This document shows, in pieces, positions 44,342 to 54,237 of a DNA stretch of 64,000 nt (the stretch's first letter is position 1; each line of letters starts with the position of its first letter). Under the pieces are notes generated by a model. It had not been told where the DNA came from. It made no database searches and worked only from the letters and a program-made list of their open reading frames with translations. The translations under genes were made by a program, and so were the position numbers. The stretch spans positions 124,001-188,000 of the forward strand of contig NZ_JADKYZ010000008.1 of NCBI RefSeq assembly GCF_015354245.1, read 5' to 3'. The stretch is from Diaphorobacter caeni. GTDB lineage: Bacteria > Pseudomonadota > Gammaproteobacteria > Burkholderiales > Burkholderiaceae_C.

Positions 44342-47300
44342 ATGGCTCAGTTCTTCATCAACCGCCCCGTGTTCGCATGGGTGCTCTCCATCGTCATCAT
44401 GCTCGCGGGCGCGATGTCCATCTGGACGCTGCCCCTCGAGCAATACCCCGACATCGCGCCACCGCGCGTGACGCTCAACACCATCTACACCGGCGCCAGC
44501 GCCGAGACCGTGGAAAACTCGGTCACCCAGGTGATCGAGCAGCAGCTCAAGGGTCTGGACAACCTGCTCTACATGAGCTCGACCAGCGACTCCGCCGGCC
44601 GCTCGCGCACCACGCTCACCTTCGCTCCCGGCACCAACATCGACGTGGCGCAGGTGCAGGCGCAGAACAAGCTGCAGGGTGCCGTCAACCGCCTGCCCGA
44701 ATCGGTCAAGAGCCGGGGCGTGTTCGTCAACAAGGGCGGCAACGACTATCTCGTCACCTACGTGTTCACCTCGCCCGACCCGAGCGTCACGCAGGTGCGC
44801 ATCGGTGACTATCTCACCAGCAACGTGGTCGACGTGATCGCCCGCGTGGACGGCGTGGGCGACGTGACCGTGTTCGGCACCAACTACGCGATGCGCATCT
44901 GGATGGACCCGGCGCTGATGGAGAAGTACGCGCTGATGCCCTCCGATCTGGTGGCCGCGCTCAACAACCAGAACGTGCAGGTTTCCGCCGGCCAGCTCGG
45001 CCAGTTGCCCGCCGTGAAGGGCCAGATGCTGAACGCGACGATCACCGCGCGCTCCAAGCTGCAGACCATCGACGAGTTCAAGGAGATCGTGCTCAAGTCG
45101 GCGCAGGACGGCTCGGTCGTGACCATGGCCGACGTGGCGCGCGTCACGCTCGAGGGCGACAACCTCACGGTGAAGTCCATCCTGAACGGCCAGCCCGGCG
45201 CGGGCATGGGCATCGTGCTGGCCGACGGCGCCAACGCGATGAAGGTGGCGGAGGACGTGCAGAAGAAGCTCAACGAGCTCTCCGCCTACTTCCCCGACGG
45301 CATCAAGGGCGTGGTCAGCTCGGACAGCACGCCGTTCGTGCGTGCCTCCATCGAGGAGGTGGTCAAGACGCTGGCCGAGGCCATGGTGCTGGTGACGCTG
45401 GTGATGTTCGTCTTCCTGCAGAACCTGCGCGCCACGCTGATCCCCGCCATCGCGGTTCCGGTGGTGCTGCTGGGCACCTTCGGCGTGCTCTCGGCCATGG
45501 GCTACTCGATCAACATGCTGACCATGTTCGCCATGGTGCTGGCCATCGGTCTGCTGGTGGACGACGCCATCGTGGTGGTCGAGAACGTCGAGCGCGTGAT
45601 GAGCGAGGAAGGGCTCGGCCCCAAGGAAGCCACGCAGAAGTCGATGGCCGAAATCACGCCCGCGCTGGTCGGCATCGGCCTCACGCTGTCCGCCGTGTTC
45701 ATTCCGATGGCCTTCTTCGCAGGCTCGGTCGGCGTGATCTACCGCCAGTTCTCGGTCACCATCGTCGCCGCGATGGCGCTGTCGGTGTTCGTGGCGCTCA
45801 CGCTCACGCCCGCGCTCTGCGCCACCCTGCTCAAGCCGATGACGCACGGCCACCACGACCGCCCGATCCGCCGTGGCCCGCTCGGCTGGCTCGACCGGTT
45901 CTTTCGCAGCTTCAACCACCATTTCGACACCAAGGCCAACTGGTACCAGAGCTCGGTGGGCAAGCTGCTGAGCCGCTCGGCGCGCATGATGGTGATCTTC
46001 ATCGTGCTGATCGGCGTCGTGGCCTGGCTGTTCCATCGTCTGCCGACCTCGTTCCTGCCCGACGAGGACCAGGGCTTCGTCTCCGCCAGCATCACGCTGC
46101 CCTCGGGCGCGACCGATGCGCGACTGCAGGACGTGATGGACGAGATGACCGCGTACTTCCGCGCGATTCCAGAAGTCGACCGGGTGAACGCGATCTCGGG
46201 CCTGAACGGCAACCAGAACTCGGGCAACATGTTCGTTCGCCTGAAGCCGTGGGACCAGCGACCGCTCGCGAGCCAGTCGGCCGCCACCATCGCCAGCCAG
46301 GCCACCAAGGACCTGCGCAAGATCCGCGACGCCCGCATCTTCGTGATGCTGCCACCCGCCGTGCGCGGTCTGGGCTCGAGCTCGGGCATCAACTTCATGC
46401 TCAAGGACCTGAACGGTCTCGGCCACGACGCGCTGATCAAGGCCAAGGACACCATGGTCAACGAGGCGCGCAACATGCCCGCGCTCCTGAACATGCGCAC
46501 CTCTAACTTCGACGACACGTCCGAACTCAAGGTCGACATCGACGACCGCAAAGCCGCAGCTCTCGGTCTCTCGATGAGCGACATCAACAGCGTGCTCTCG
46601 AGCGCGCTGGGCGGCAACTACGTCAACGACTTCATCCACTTCGGCCGCGTCAAGCGCGTCTACATCCAGGCCGATGCGCCCTATCGCATGCTGCCCCAGG
46701 ACATCCTGCAATGGTCGGTGCGCAACAAGAACGGCGAGATGGTGCGCTTCTCGTCTTTCGCCACCACCTCGTGGACCAGTGGCTCGCCGCAGCTCATGCG
46801 CTACAACGGCAGCCCCTCGCTCGAAATGCTGGCCAACACGCCGCAGGGCGTGAGCTCGGGTGACGCCATGAAGGCCGTCGAGACCATCATGCAGAAGATG
46901 CCGCCTGGCATCGGCCTCGAATGGACCGGCGCGTCGCTGCAGGAGCGCCAGTCGGGCTCGCAGGCGCCGCTGCTCTATGCCGTGTCGATCCTGTTCGTGT
47001 TCCTCTGCCTCGCCGCGCTGTACGAAAGCTGGAGCGTGCCGTTCTCGGTGATGCTGGCCGTGCCGCTGGGCGTGATCGGCGCGCTGCTCGCCACCTATAC
47101 GCGTGGCATGTCCAACGACGTGTACTTCCAGGTGGGTCTGCTCACCACCGTCGGCCTTGCGTCGAAGAACGCGATTCTGATCGTCGAGTTCGCGGTGCAG
47201 CTGCAGGAGCGCGGCATCAAGATCGTCGACGCCACGCTGCAGGCCGTGCGCATGCGCCTGCGCCCGATCCTGATGACCTCGCTGGCCTTCGGCTTCGGCG

Positions 47301-47509
47301 TGCTGCCGCTGGCCATCGGCACCGGCGCGGGCGCGGGCGGACGCCAGGCCATCGGCACCGCCGTGCTCGGCGGCATGATCTTCTCGACCCTGCTGGGCAT
47401 CTTCTTCGTTCCGGTGTTCTTCCTCGTGGTGCGCAACCTCTTCGCACGCAGCAAGGCCAAGGCGACGCCTGCCGCCACCCCGAACGACACACCGCATACC
47501 GCACCATGA
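44342..47509 (+). CDS. RND (HAE1-type) multidrug efflux permease, AcrB/MexB family
   Basis: 1055 residues, normal for the family. Proton-driven export of drugs and dyes from the periplasm or inner membrane. MAQFFINRPVFAWVLSIVIMLAGAMSIWTLPLEQYPDIAPP at the N-terminus, the proton-relay Asp pair in GLLVDDAIVVVENVERVM, and GLASKNAILIVEFA in the second half. Starts 18 bp after the adaptor stop; its stop overlaps the channel gene start (ATGA). Substrate range cannot be read from sequence. Confidence 0.96.
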   Translation: MAQFFINRPVFAWVLSIVIMLAGAMSIWTLPLEQYPDIAPPRVTLNTIYTGASAETVENSVTQVIEQQLKGLDNLLYMSSTSDSAGRSRTTLTFAPGTNIDVAQVQAQNKLQGAVNRLPESVKSRGVFVNKGGNDYLVTYVFTSPDPSVTQVRIGDYLTSNVVDVIARVDGVGDVTVFGTNYAMRIWMDPALMEKYALMPSDLVAALNNQNVQVSAGQLGQLPAVKGQMLNATITARSKLQTIDEFKEIVLKSAQDGSVVTMADVARVTLEGDNLTVKSILNGQPGAGMGIVLADGANAMKVAEDVQKKLNELSAYFPDGIKGVVSSDSTPFVRASIEEVVKTLAEAMVLVTLVMFVFLQNLRATLIPAIAVPVVLLGTFGVLSAMGYSINMLTMFAMVLAIGLLVDDAIVVVENVERVMSEEGLGPKEATQKSMAEITPALVGIGLTLSAVFIPMAFFAGSVGVIYRQFSVTIVAAMALSVFVALTLTPALCATLLKPMTHGHHDRPIRRGPLGWLDRFFRSFNHHFDTKANWYQSSVGKLLSRSARMMVIFIVLIGVVAWLFHRLPTSFLPDEDQGFVSASITLPSGATDARLQDVMDEMTAYFRAIPEVDRVNAISGLNGNQNSGNMFVRLKPWDQRPLASQSAATIASQATKDLRKIRDARIFVMLPPAVRGLGSSSGINFMLKDLNGLGHDALIKAKDTMVNEARNMPALLNMRTSNFDDTSELKVDIDDRKAAALGLSMSDINSVLSSALGGNYVNDFIHFGRVKRVYIQADAPYRMLPQDILQWSVRNKNGEMVRFSSFATTSWTSGSPQLMRYNGSPSLEMLANTPQGVSSGDAMKAVETIMQKMPPGIGLEWTGASLQERQSGSQAPLLYAVSILFVFLCLAALYESWSVPFSVMLAVPLGVIGALLATYTRGMSNDVYFQVGLLTTVGLASKNAILIVEFAVQLQERGIKIVDATLQAVRMRLRPILMTSLAFGFGVLPLAIGTGAGAGGRQAIGTAVLGGMIFSTLLGIFFVPVFFLVVRNLFARSKAKATPAATPNDTPHTAP

Positions 47510-49095
47510 TGATGGAACCGAATCTCCTGTCTTCCCTGCTCCCCCGCTGGCGGTGCGCGGTCGTTCTGAGCGCTCCGCTGATGCTCTCGGCCTGCATGTC
47601 GCTTGCGCCGGAATATCAGCAGCCGCCCCTGCCCGTGCAGGACAGTTTCGAGCACGCCAAGTCCACGGCCGCGCTCTCGCCCGACCAGCAGGCCGCCGTT
47701 CGCATCGACGAGCGCAACGGCCCGATGGCGTGGCAGGACTTCATCGCCGAGCCGCGCCTGCGCGAGCTGATCCGTCAGGCGCTGGACAACAACCGTGATC
47801 TGCGCGTGGCCATTCTCGCCATCGAGAAGGCGCGCGCGCAATACGGCATCGAGCGCGCGGCGCTGTTCCCCTCCGTCGCCGCGACCGGTGTGGGTAACCG
47901 CACCCGCACGGCCGATGACCTGACCACCGCCGGCCGCTCCAACGTCAGCGGGCAATACAGCGCGCAGCTCGGTTTCAGCAGCTACGAGATCGACTTCTTT
48001 GGCCGCGTGCGCAACCTCAACGAGGTCGCGCTGCAGGAGTTTCTGCGCACCGGCGACAGCCGCCGCAGCGTGCAGCTCAGCCTGATCGCGGAGCTCTCCA
48101 ACGCGTGGCTCACGCTCGACGCAGACGCGCGCCGACTGGCCCTGGCCCGCGAGACGCTGCGCACCCGCCTCGAATCGCTGCAGCTCACCGAGCGCAGCCA
48201 CGAACTCGGCGCGGCCAATGGCCTCACGCTCGCGCAGACCCGCAGCACGGTGGATTCGGCGCGCGTCGATGTCGCCACCTACACCTCCCAGCTCGCGCGT
48301 GACCGCAACGCGCTCGCCCTGCTCGTCGGCGATTCGGTGCATGAATCGCTGCTGCCCGCCAGCGTCAACATCGCCCAGGCCGTCAAGACGCAGCCCACGC
48401 CGCTGGGCACCGGCCCACGGACCTCGGAGCGGCTGTCCTCCGTGCAGGTGATGCTGCCCGAGCCAGTGGCGGCGCTGCTCTCCGTGCCGCAGGAACTGCC
48501 ATCGTCCGTGCTGCTGCAGCGCCCCGACGTGCAGGCGTCCGAGCGCACGCTGCGCGGCACCTACGCCAACATCGGCGCGGCGCGCGCGGCGTTCTTCCCG
48601 TCGATCACGCTGACCTCGTCCATCGGCGTGGGCAGCAACGCGCTGTCGAACCTGTTCGATGCCGGCAACGGCACCTGGTCGTTCATCCCGCAGATCCGCT
48701 TGCCGATCTTTGATGCGGGAAAGAATCGCGCCAGCCTGCGCGTGGCCGAGGTCGCGCGCAACACCGCCGTGGCGCAATACGAGAAGACCGTGCAGACCGC
48801 CTTCCGAGAAGTGGCGGACGCGCTGGCCGACCGCTCCACGCTCGACGAACGCATCGCCGCGCAGGGCTCGATGGTGGACGCCACGAAAAAGGCGCTTGAA
48901 CTCTCCGACGCGCGCTACCGCCTCGGCGCCGACAACTACCTCTCGGTGCTCGACGCCCAGCGTTCGCTCTACACCGCGCAGCAGACCCAGATCACGCTGC
49001 AGCTGGCCGAACAGATCAACCGCATCACGATCTACAAGACGCTGGGCGGGCAGTGGCGTGACGACGCCCTGTCGGACCTCGACGCCTCCGAGTGA
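47506..49095 (+). CDS. RND outer-membrane factor (OprM/NodT family lipoprotein)
   Basis: 529 residues. Lipobox LMLSAC (Cys about 25) and two OEP repeats ending in IGAARAAFFPSITLTSSIGVGSNALSNLFD and ADNYLSVLDAQRSLYTAQQTQ. Outer-membrane tunnel for the upstream RND pump. Three consecutive ATG codons begin the gene (47506, 47509, 47512); the first overlaps the pump stop. The much longer frame upstream is out of register with the pump gene. Confidence 0.93.
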   Translation: MMMEPNLLSSLLPRWRCAVVLSAPLMLSACMSLAPEYQQPPLPVQDSFEHAKSTAALSPDQQAAVRIDERNGPMAWQDFIAEPRLRELIRQALDNNRDLRVAILAIEKARAQYGIERAALFPSVAATGVGNRTRTADDLTTAGRSNVSGQYSAQLGFSSYEIDFFGRVRNLNEVALQEFLRTGDSRRSVQLSLIAELSNAWLTLDADARRLALARETLRTRLESLQLTERSHELGAANGLTLAQTRSTVDSARVDVATYTSQLARDRNALALLVGDSVHESLLPASVNIAQAVKTQPTPLGTGPRTSERLSSVQVMLPEPVAALLSVPQELPSSVLLQRPDVQASERTLRGTYANIGAARAAFFPSITLTSSIGVGSNALSNLFDAGNGTWSFIPQIRLPIFDAGKNRASLRVAEVARNTAVAQYEKTVQTAFREVADALADRSTLDERIAAQGSMVDATKKALELSDARYRLGADNYLSVLDAQRSLYTAQQTQITLQLAEQINRITIYKTLGGQWRDDALSDLDASE

Positions 49096-49122
49096 TTCAG
49101 CGGGCGCGTGCCCGCCGGGCGA

Positions 49123-49626
49123 TCACACGCGGAACAGCATCGCCGCCGCGTTCGCCTCGATGGCCAGGCCCTGCCCCACGGGGCCGAGGCGCTCGGCCGT
49201 CTTGGCCTTCACGTTGACCTGGTCGACGCGCAGGTCCAGCGTCTTCGCGATCACCGCGCACATCGCGCCGATGTGCGGCGCGAGCTTGGGGGCCTGCGCG
49301 ATCACGGTGCTGTCGATGTTGCCGATTTCGTAGCCTTCGGCACGCACACGGCGCGCGGCTTCAGCAAGCAGCACGTCGGACTTCGCGCCCTTGAACTGCG
49401 GATCGGTGTCGGGGAAATGCCGCCCGATGTCACCGAGCGCAGCGGCGCCGAGCAGCGCGTCGGTGATCGCGTGCAGCAGCACGTCGGCATCCGAATGGCC
49501 CAGCAGCCCGAGCGTGTGGGGAATCTCCACGCCACCGATGATCAGCTTGCGGCCCGGCACCAGCGCGTGCACATCCCAGCCTTCGCCGATGCGGAACGGG
49601 GGGAACTTCATGTCTTGGGAACTCAT
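49123..49626 (-). CDS. ispF: 2-C-methyl-D-erythritol 2,4-cyclodiphosphate synthase
   Basis: 167 residues. Fifth enzyme of the MEP isoprenoid pathway. Metal ligands and active site visible: [31 protein letters not shown] and [14 protein letters not shown]. Overlaps ispD by 4 bp; D and F are neighbours but not fused. MKFPPFRIG (49611) is an alternative start closer to the usual N-terminus. Confidence 0.96.
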   Translation of the reverse strand: MSSQDMKFPPFRIGEGWDVHALVPGRKLIIGGVEIPHTLGLLGHSDADVLLHAITDALLGAAALGDIGRHFPDTDPQFKGAKSDVLLAEAARRVRAEGYEIGNIDSTVIAQAPKLAPHIGAMCAVIAKTLDLRVDQVNVKAKTAERLGPVGQGLAIEANAAAMLFRV

Positions 49627-50408
49627 GTCTTGCTTTTCTCGTTACTCAGCGGACGACTTGCCGGACGATTCACCGGGCGGTTGGCGCGCTGCCAGAGGAT
49701 GGCTTCGGCCAGCGCGAAATCCTGCGGGTAAGTGACCTTGAAATTCTGCGCGCTGCCGGGCACGAGCAGTGGCCTCAGACCCGCCGCCTCGATGGCGCTG
49801 GCCTCGTCGGTGATGCCCGCGAAATCCTGCGCCGCGCGGGCTTCCAGCGCGTCGTGCAACGCCCCCGCGCGGAACATCTGCGGCGTCTGCGCCAGCCACT
49901 TGTCGGCGCGGTCGATGGTCGCCGCGCTGCGGCCATCGACCGCGAGCTTGAGCGTGTCGGGCAGCGGCAGCGCGAGCAGGCCGCCCACGGCATCGGGCAT
50001 GCATGCGTCGATCAGCGCATCGATCTCGGCGGGCGTGACCAGGCAACGCGCGGCGTCGTGCACCAGCACCCAGTCGTCGCGCGTGGCGGTCCGGCTCGCG
50101 AGCAGAAAACGCAGCCCGTTGAAGACGCTGGACGCACGCGTCGGCCCACCGCCGTCGATCAGGCTCCAGCGCGCACCGTCTTTGCGCAACGTGCCGTCGC
50201 CCGGCGTCACGACCACATGCACGCCCGCAATGCGCGGCACCGCCGCAAAGGCGGCCAGCGTGTGCTCGACCAGCATCTTTCCGGCCAGCGGCTCATATTG
50301 CTTGGGCTGCGCCGTTCCCGCGCGCGAGCCCACTCCGGCGCACGGCAGCAGTGCGAAACAGCGCGCCCCGGCGCTCCCACTTTCTTGTTGTGCTTCGTTC
50401 GAATTCAT
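49623..50408 (-). CDS. ispD: 2-C-methyl-D-erythritol 4-phosphate cytidylyltransferase
   Basis: 261 residues. Transfers CMP to MEP. Nucleotidyl-transferase motifs: [41 protein letters not shown] and [14 protein letters not shown]. It carries about 15 extra N-terminal residues beyond the usual start. Operon with ispF downstream. A MITE-like element begins 28 bp upstream of its start codon. Confidence 0.96.
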   Translation of the reverse strand: MNSNEAQQESGSAGARCFALLPCAGVGSRAGTAQPKQYEPLAGKMLVEHTLAAFAAVPRIAGVHVVVTPGDGTLRKDGARWSLIDGGGPTRASSVFNGLRFLLASRTATRDDWVLVHDAARCLVTPAEIDALIDACMPDAVGGLLALPLPDTLKLAVDGRSAATIDRADKWLAQTPQMFRAGALHDALEARAAQDFAGITDEASAIEAAGLRPLLVPGSAQNFKVTYPQDFALAEAILWQRANRPVNRPASRPLSNEKSKT

Positions 50409-50435
50409 GTTGTCCCGATTGTAGACAGCGGACTA

Positions 50436-50598
50436 GGGATCCTCTGCACAAATCAATTGACAAGCAGCTTGTGTGGATCGGGATGGGCTACAAGGCGAAA
50501 ACTGCAGCGATAGCCGTAGCTATCGCGAGGATTTTCAACGCCGTAGACCGCCCGAGTCCGCGCAAGCATGCGTCGATCTGATTTGTGCAGAGGGTCCC
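50436..50598. mobile_element. MITE-like hairpin element, copy B
   Basis: 163 bp between the divergent ispD and mfd genes. Terminal repeats GGGATCCTCTGCACAAATCA / TGATTTGTGCAGAGGGTCCC (one mismatch) differ entirely from those at 12.3 kb, but the interior (GGATCGGGATGGGCTACAAGGCG ... GCGAGGATTTTCAACGC ... AGACCGCCCGAG) is homologous. A perfect GCGATAGC-CGTA-GCTATCGC hairpin lies at its centre. No clear target duplication. The rest of 50409-50737 should contain the mfd promoter. Confidence 0.65.
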
Positions 50599-50737
50599 TG
50601 GAGGTTCTACCGAAGTCACTACCCAGCATACGAAATGCGGGTTCTCTAAAATGGAGCCCTGAACACCCCCGCTGCCTTCGCAACGGGGTTTTTGTCGTTT
50701 TCGTCTCCCCCGTTTCGTCACTGCTGACTGCTTTCCC

Positions 50738-53700
50738 ATGGATCTGCCCAAACTCTCGCCCGGAAAACGTTTTGCCATGCCGCGCCCCGCCGGTTCGGCC
50801 GATGCGCTGCTGCTCGCGCGCCTGGCCGAGCGGGAGAAGTCGCACAAGCGGGTGGTGGCCATCGTCACCGCCGACGCGACGGACGCGCGCCGCCTGATCG
50901 ACGAGATGGAGTTCTTCGCGCCCAAGCTGCGCTGCGCGATGTTTCCCGACTGGGAGACCCTGCCCTACGACACCTTCTCTCCGCACCAGGACCTGATCAG
51001 CGAGCGCCTCGCGACGCTCTGGCGCATCTCGCAGGGCGAGGTCGACGTCGTGCTGGTGCCCGCGACGACGGCGCTTTACCGCGTCGCACCGCCCTCGTTT
51101 CTCGCGGGCTACACCTTTCACTTCAAGGCCAAGCAGAAGCTCGACGAGGCCAAACTGCGCGCACAGCTCACGCTCGCGGGCTATTCGCACGTGTCGCAGG
51201 TGGTGAGCCACGGTGAATACGCGGTGCGCGGCGGGCTGATCGATCTGTTCCCCATGGGCTCGGCCGTGCCCTACCGCGTCGACCTGTTCGACAACGAGAT
51301 CGACACCATCCGCACCTTCGATCCCGACACGCAGCGCAGCCTCTACCCCGTGCCCGAAGTGCGCCTGCTGCCCGGCCGCGAATTTCCGATGGACGACGAC
51401 GCCCGCGCCAAGTTCCGCCACCGCTGGCGCGAACTGCTCGAGGGCGATCCCACCAAGAGCCGCATCTACAAGGACATGGGCAACGGCGTCGCGACGGCGG
51501 GCATCGAGTACTACCTGCCGCTGTTCTTTGACGACACGGCCACGATGTTCGACTACCTCGGCGCCGACACCACCGTCGTGCTGCATGGCGATCTCGAAGC
51601 CGCGTTCCTGCGCTTCTGGCAGGACACCAAGGAGCGCTTTCGCCTCGTTCAGGGTGATCCCGAGCGCCCGGTGCTGCCGCCCGAAACATTGTTTCTGAGT
51701 GCCGACCAGTTCTACGCCCGCGCCAAAGACCACGCACAGCTTGCCATCCGCCCGAACGTCGAGGACGTGCCGGACAACGCGCATTTCCAGAAGCTCGGCG
51801 ATCTCTCGGTGATCCGCGGCGCGGAAGACCCGCTCGCCAGACTGCAGGCGCACATTCTGTCGGGCCAGCACCGCGTGCTGCTGCTCGCAGAGAGCGACGG
51901 CCGCCGCGAAAGCCTGCTCGATTTTCTGCGTGCCTCGCACCTGAATCCGCCCGCGTTCGATTCACTGGCCGAGTTCCAGCACACGCGAGACGAGAAAATC
52001 GGCATCGCCACATCGATGCTCGCCACCGGCTTCAGTTGGATCGAGGGCGGCATCGACTTCGTCACCGAGACCGAGCTGTTCTCCGCCACCGGCACCGCAC
52101 GCCGCCGCCGCAAGCAGGAACAGGTCAGCGATGTCGACGCGCTGATCAAGGACCTGTCGGAGCTGAAGGTCGGCGACCCGGTGGTGCACAGCGCGCACGG
52201 CATCGGGCGCTACCTCGGCCTGATCAACATGGACATCGGCCAGAAGAACCCCGACGGCACGCCCGCGATGCAGGAGTTCCTGCACCTCGAATATGCCGAC
52301 AAGGCCGCGCTCTACGTGCCGGTGAGCCAGCTGCAGCTCATCAGCCGCTACACCGGCGTGTCGGCCGACGAAGCGCCGCTGCACAAGCTCGGCAGCGGCC
52401 AGTGGGAAAAGGCCAAGCGCAAGGCCGCCGAGCAGGTGCGCGACTCCGCCGCCGAACTGCTCAACATCTACGCCCGCCGCGCCGCGCGCCAGGGCCATGC
52501 GTTCCGCTTCAACGTGCAGGACTACGAGCAGTTCGCCAACGACTTCGGCTTCGACGAAACCGCCGACCAGAAGGCTGCGATCCACGCGGTCATCCAGGAC
52601 ATGATCAGCCCCCAGCCGATGGACCGCCTCGTCTGCGGCGACGTGGGTTTCGGCAAGACCGAGGTCGCACTGCGCGCCGCGTTCGTCGCGGCCATGGGCG
52701 GCATGCAGGTGGCGTTTCTCGCGCCGACCACGCTGCTGGCCGAGCAGCATTTCCAGACGCTCATCGACCGCTTTTCGAAGTGGCCGATCAAGGTCGCCGA
52801 GGTCTCGCGATTCCGCTCGGGCAAGGAGATCACGGCCGCCGTCAAGGGCATCGCCGAAGGCACAGTGGACATCGTCGTCGGCACGCACAAGCTGCTCTCC
52901 GAATCGACCAAGTTCAAGAATCTGGGCCTGCTCATCATCGACGAGGAACACCGTTTCGGCGTGCGCCACAAGGAAGCCATGAAGGCCATGCGTGCCGAGG
53001 TCGACGTGCTCACGCTGACCGCCACGCCGATTCCGCGCACCATGGGCATGGCGCTCGAAGGCCTGCGCGATCTGTCGGTGATCGCCACCGCGCCTCAGCG
53101 GCGTCTGGCGATCAAGACCTTCGTTCGCAACGAGGGCACAGGCGTGATCCGCGAGGCCGTGCTGCGTGAGTTGAAGCGCGGCGGCCAGTGCTACTTTCTG
53201 CACAACGAGGTCGAGACCATCGAGAACCGCAAGCAGAAGCTCGAGGAGATCCTGCCCGAGGCGCGCATCGCCGTCGCCCACGGCCAGATGCCCGAGCGCG
53301 AGCTCGAGAAGGTAATGCGCGATTTCGTCGCGCAGCGCTACAACATCCTGCTGTGCTCGACCATCATCGAGACCGGCATCGACGTGCCCACCGCCAACAC
53401 CATCATCATGAGCCGCGCCGACAAGTTCGGCCTCGCCCAGCTGCACCAGCTGCGCGGGCGCGTGGGCCGCTCGCACCATCAGGCCTATGCCTATCTGATG
53501 GTGCCCGACATCGACGGACTCACCAAGCAGGCCGCGCAGCGCCTGGAGGCGATCCAGCAAATGGAGGAGCTCGGCTCGGGCTTCTACCTCGCGATGCACG
53601 ACCTCGAGATTCGCGGCGCGGGCGAGGTGCTGGGAGACAACCAGAGCGGCAACATGATGGAAATCGGCTTCCAGCTCTACAACGAGATGCTCTCCGAGGC

Positions 53701-54208
53701 CGTGGCCGCGCTCAAGGCGGGCAAGGAGCCCGACCTGCTCTCGCCGCTGTCCGTCACCACCGACATCAATCTGCACTCGCCCGCCCTGCTGCCCGACGAC
53801 TACTGCGGCGACGTGCACCTGCGCCTGTCGTTCTACAAGAAGCTGGCCACCGCCAAGACACCGCAGCAGATCGACACGCTGCTCGAAGAGATCGTCGACC
53901 GCTTCGGCAAGCTGCCCGCGCAGACCCAGACGCTGATCGACGTGCACCGACTGCGCGTGATGAGCCAGCCGTATGGCGTGCAGAAGGTCGACGCCGCGCC
54001 GGGCGTCATCAACATCACCTTCAAGCCCCAGCCGCCAATCGATCCGATGAACATCATCCAGCTGGTGCAGAAGAACAAGCACATCAAGCTCGCCGGCAAC
54101 GACAAGCTGCGCATCGAACGCGAACTGCCCGACCCCAAGGACCGCGCGCATCTGGTGCGGGACATCCTGCGCAGCCTCGGAAAACCCACGACCGAGATGG
54201 CCGCCTGA
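50738..54208 (+). CDS. mfd: Transcription-repair coupling factor
   Basis: 1156 residues. ATP-dependent translocase that displaces stalled RNA polymerase and recruits UvrA. UvrB-homology region at the N-terminus, RNAP-interacting domain (VVHSAHGIGRYLGL), then RecG-like translocase: Walker A GDVGFGKTEVALRA, DEEHRFGVRHKE box, TATPIPRTM, and the TRCF domain at the end (VEVDINLHSPALLPDDY-like TDINLHSPALLPDDYCGD). Full length. The MITE-like element lies 140 bp upstream of its start. Confidence 0.97.
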   Translation: MDLPKLSPGKRFAMPRPAGSADALLLARLAEREKSHKRVVAIVTADATDARRLIDEMEFFAPKLRCAMFPDWETLPYDTFSPHQDLISERLATLWRISQGEVDVVLVPATTALYRVAPPSFLAGYTFHFKAKQKLDEAKLRAQLTLAGYSHVSQVVSHGEYAVRGGLIDLFPMGSAVPYRVDLFDNEIDTIRTFDPDTQRSLYPVPEVRLLPGREFPMDDDARAKFRHRWRELLEGDPTKSRIYKDMGNGVATAGIEYYLPLFFDDTATMFDYLGADTTVVLHGDLEAAFLRFWQDTKERFRLVQGDPERPVLPPETLFLSADQFYARAKDHAQLAIRPNVEDVPDNAHFQKLGDLSVIRGAEDPLARLQAHILSGQHRVLLLAESDGRRESLLDFLRASHLNPPAFDSLAEFQHTRDEKIGIATSMLATGFSWIEGGIDFVTETELFSATGTARRRRKQEQVSDVDALIKDLSELKVGDPVVHSAHGIGRYLGLINMDIGQKNPDGTPAMQEFLHLEYADKAALYVPVSQLQLISRYTGVSADEAPLHKLGSGQWEKAKRKAAEQVRDSAAELLNIYARRAARQGHAFRFNVQDYEQFANDFGFDETADQKAAIHAVIQDMISPQPMDRLVCGDVGFGKTEVALRAAFVAAMGGMQVAFLAPTTLLAEQHFQTLIDRFSKWPIKVAEVSRFRSGKEITAAVKGIAEGTVDIVVGTHKLLSESTKFKNLGLLIIDEEHRFGVRHKEAMKAMRAEVDVLTLTATPIPRTMGMALEGLRDLSVIATAPQRRLAIKTFVRNEGTGVIREAVLRELKRGGQCYFLHNEVETIENRKQKLEEILPEARIAVAHGQMPERELEKVMRDFVAQRYNILLCSTIIETGIDVPTANTIIMSRADKFGLAQLHQLRGRVGRSHHQAYAYLMVPDIDGLTKQAAQRLEAIQQMEELGSGFYLAMHDLEIRGAGEVLGDNQSGNMMEIGFQLYNEMLSEAVAALKAGKEPDLLSPLSVTTDINLHSPALLPDDYCGDVHLRLSFYKKLATAKTPQQIDTLLEEIVDRFGKLPAQTQTLIDVHRLRVMSQPYGVQKVDAAPGVINITFKPQPPIDPMNIIQLVQKNKHIKLAGNDKLRIERELPDPKDRAHLVRDILRSLGKPTTEMAA

Positions 54209-54237
54209 GCGCCCGTTTGGGATAGCATGGAAGCACC

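Noticed and set aside
43100-47497. A 1465-codon open frame antisense to the RND operon
   Set aside because: Its His/Arg/Gly/Val-rich translation is a shadow of GC-rich codons on the other strand; no domain is visible, and the sense genes are unambiguous.
51962-54151. A 729-codon frame antisense to mfd
   Set aside because: mfd is complete with all helicase motifs; the antisense translation has no recognisable domain.
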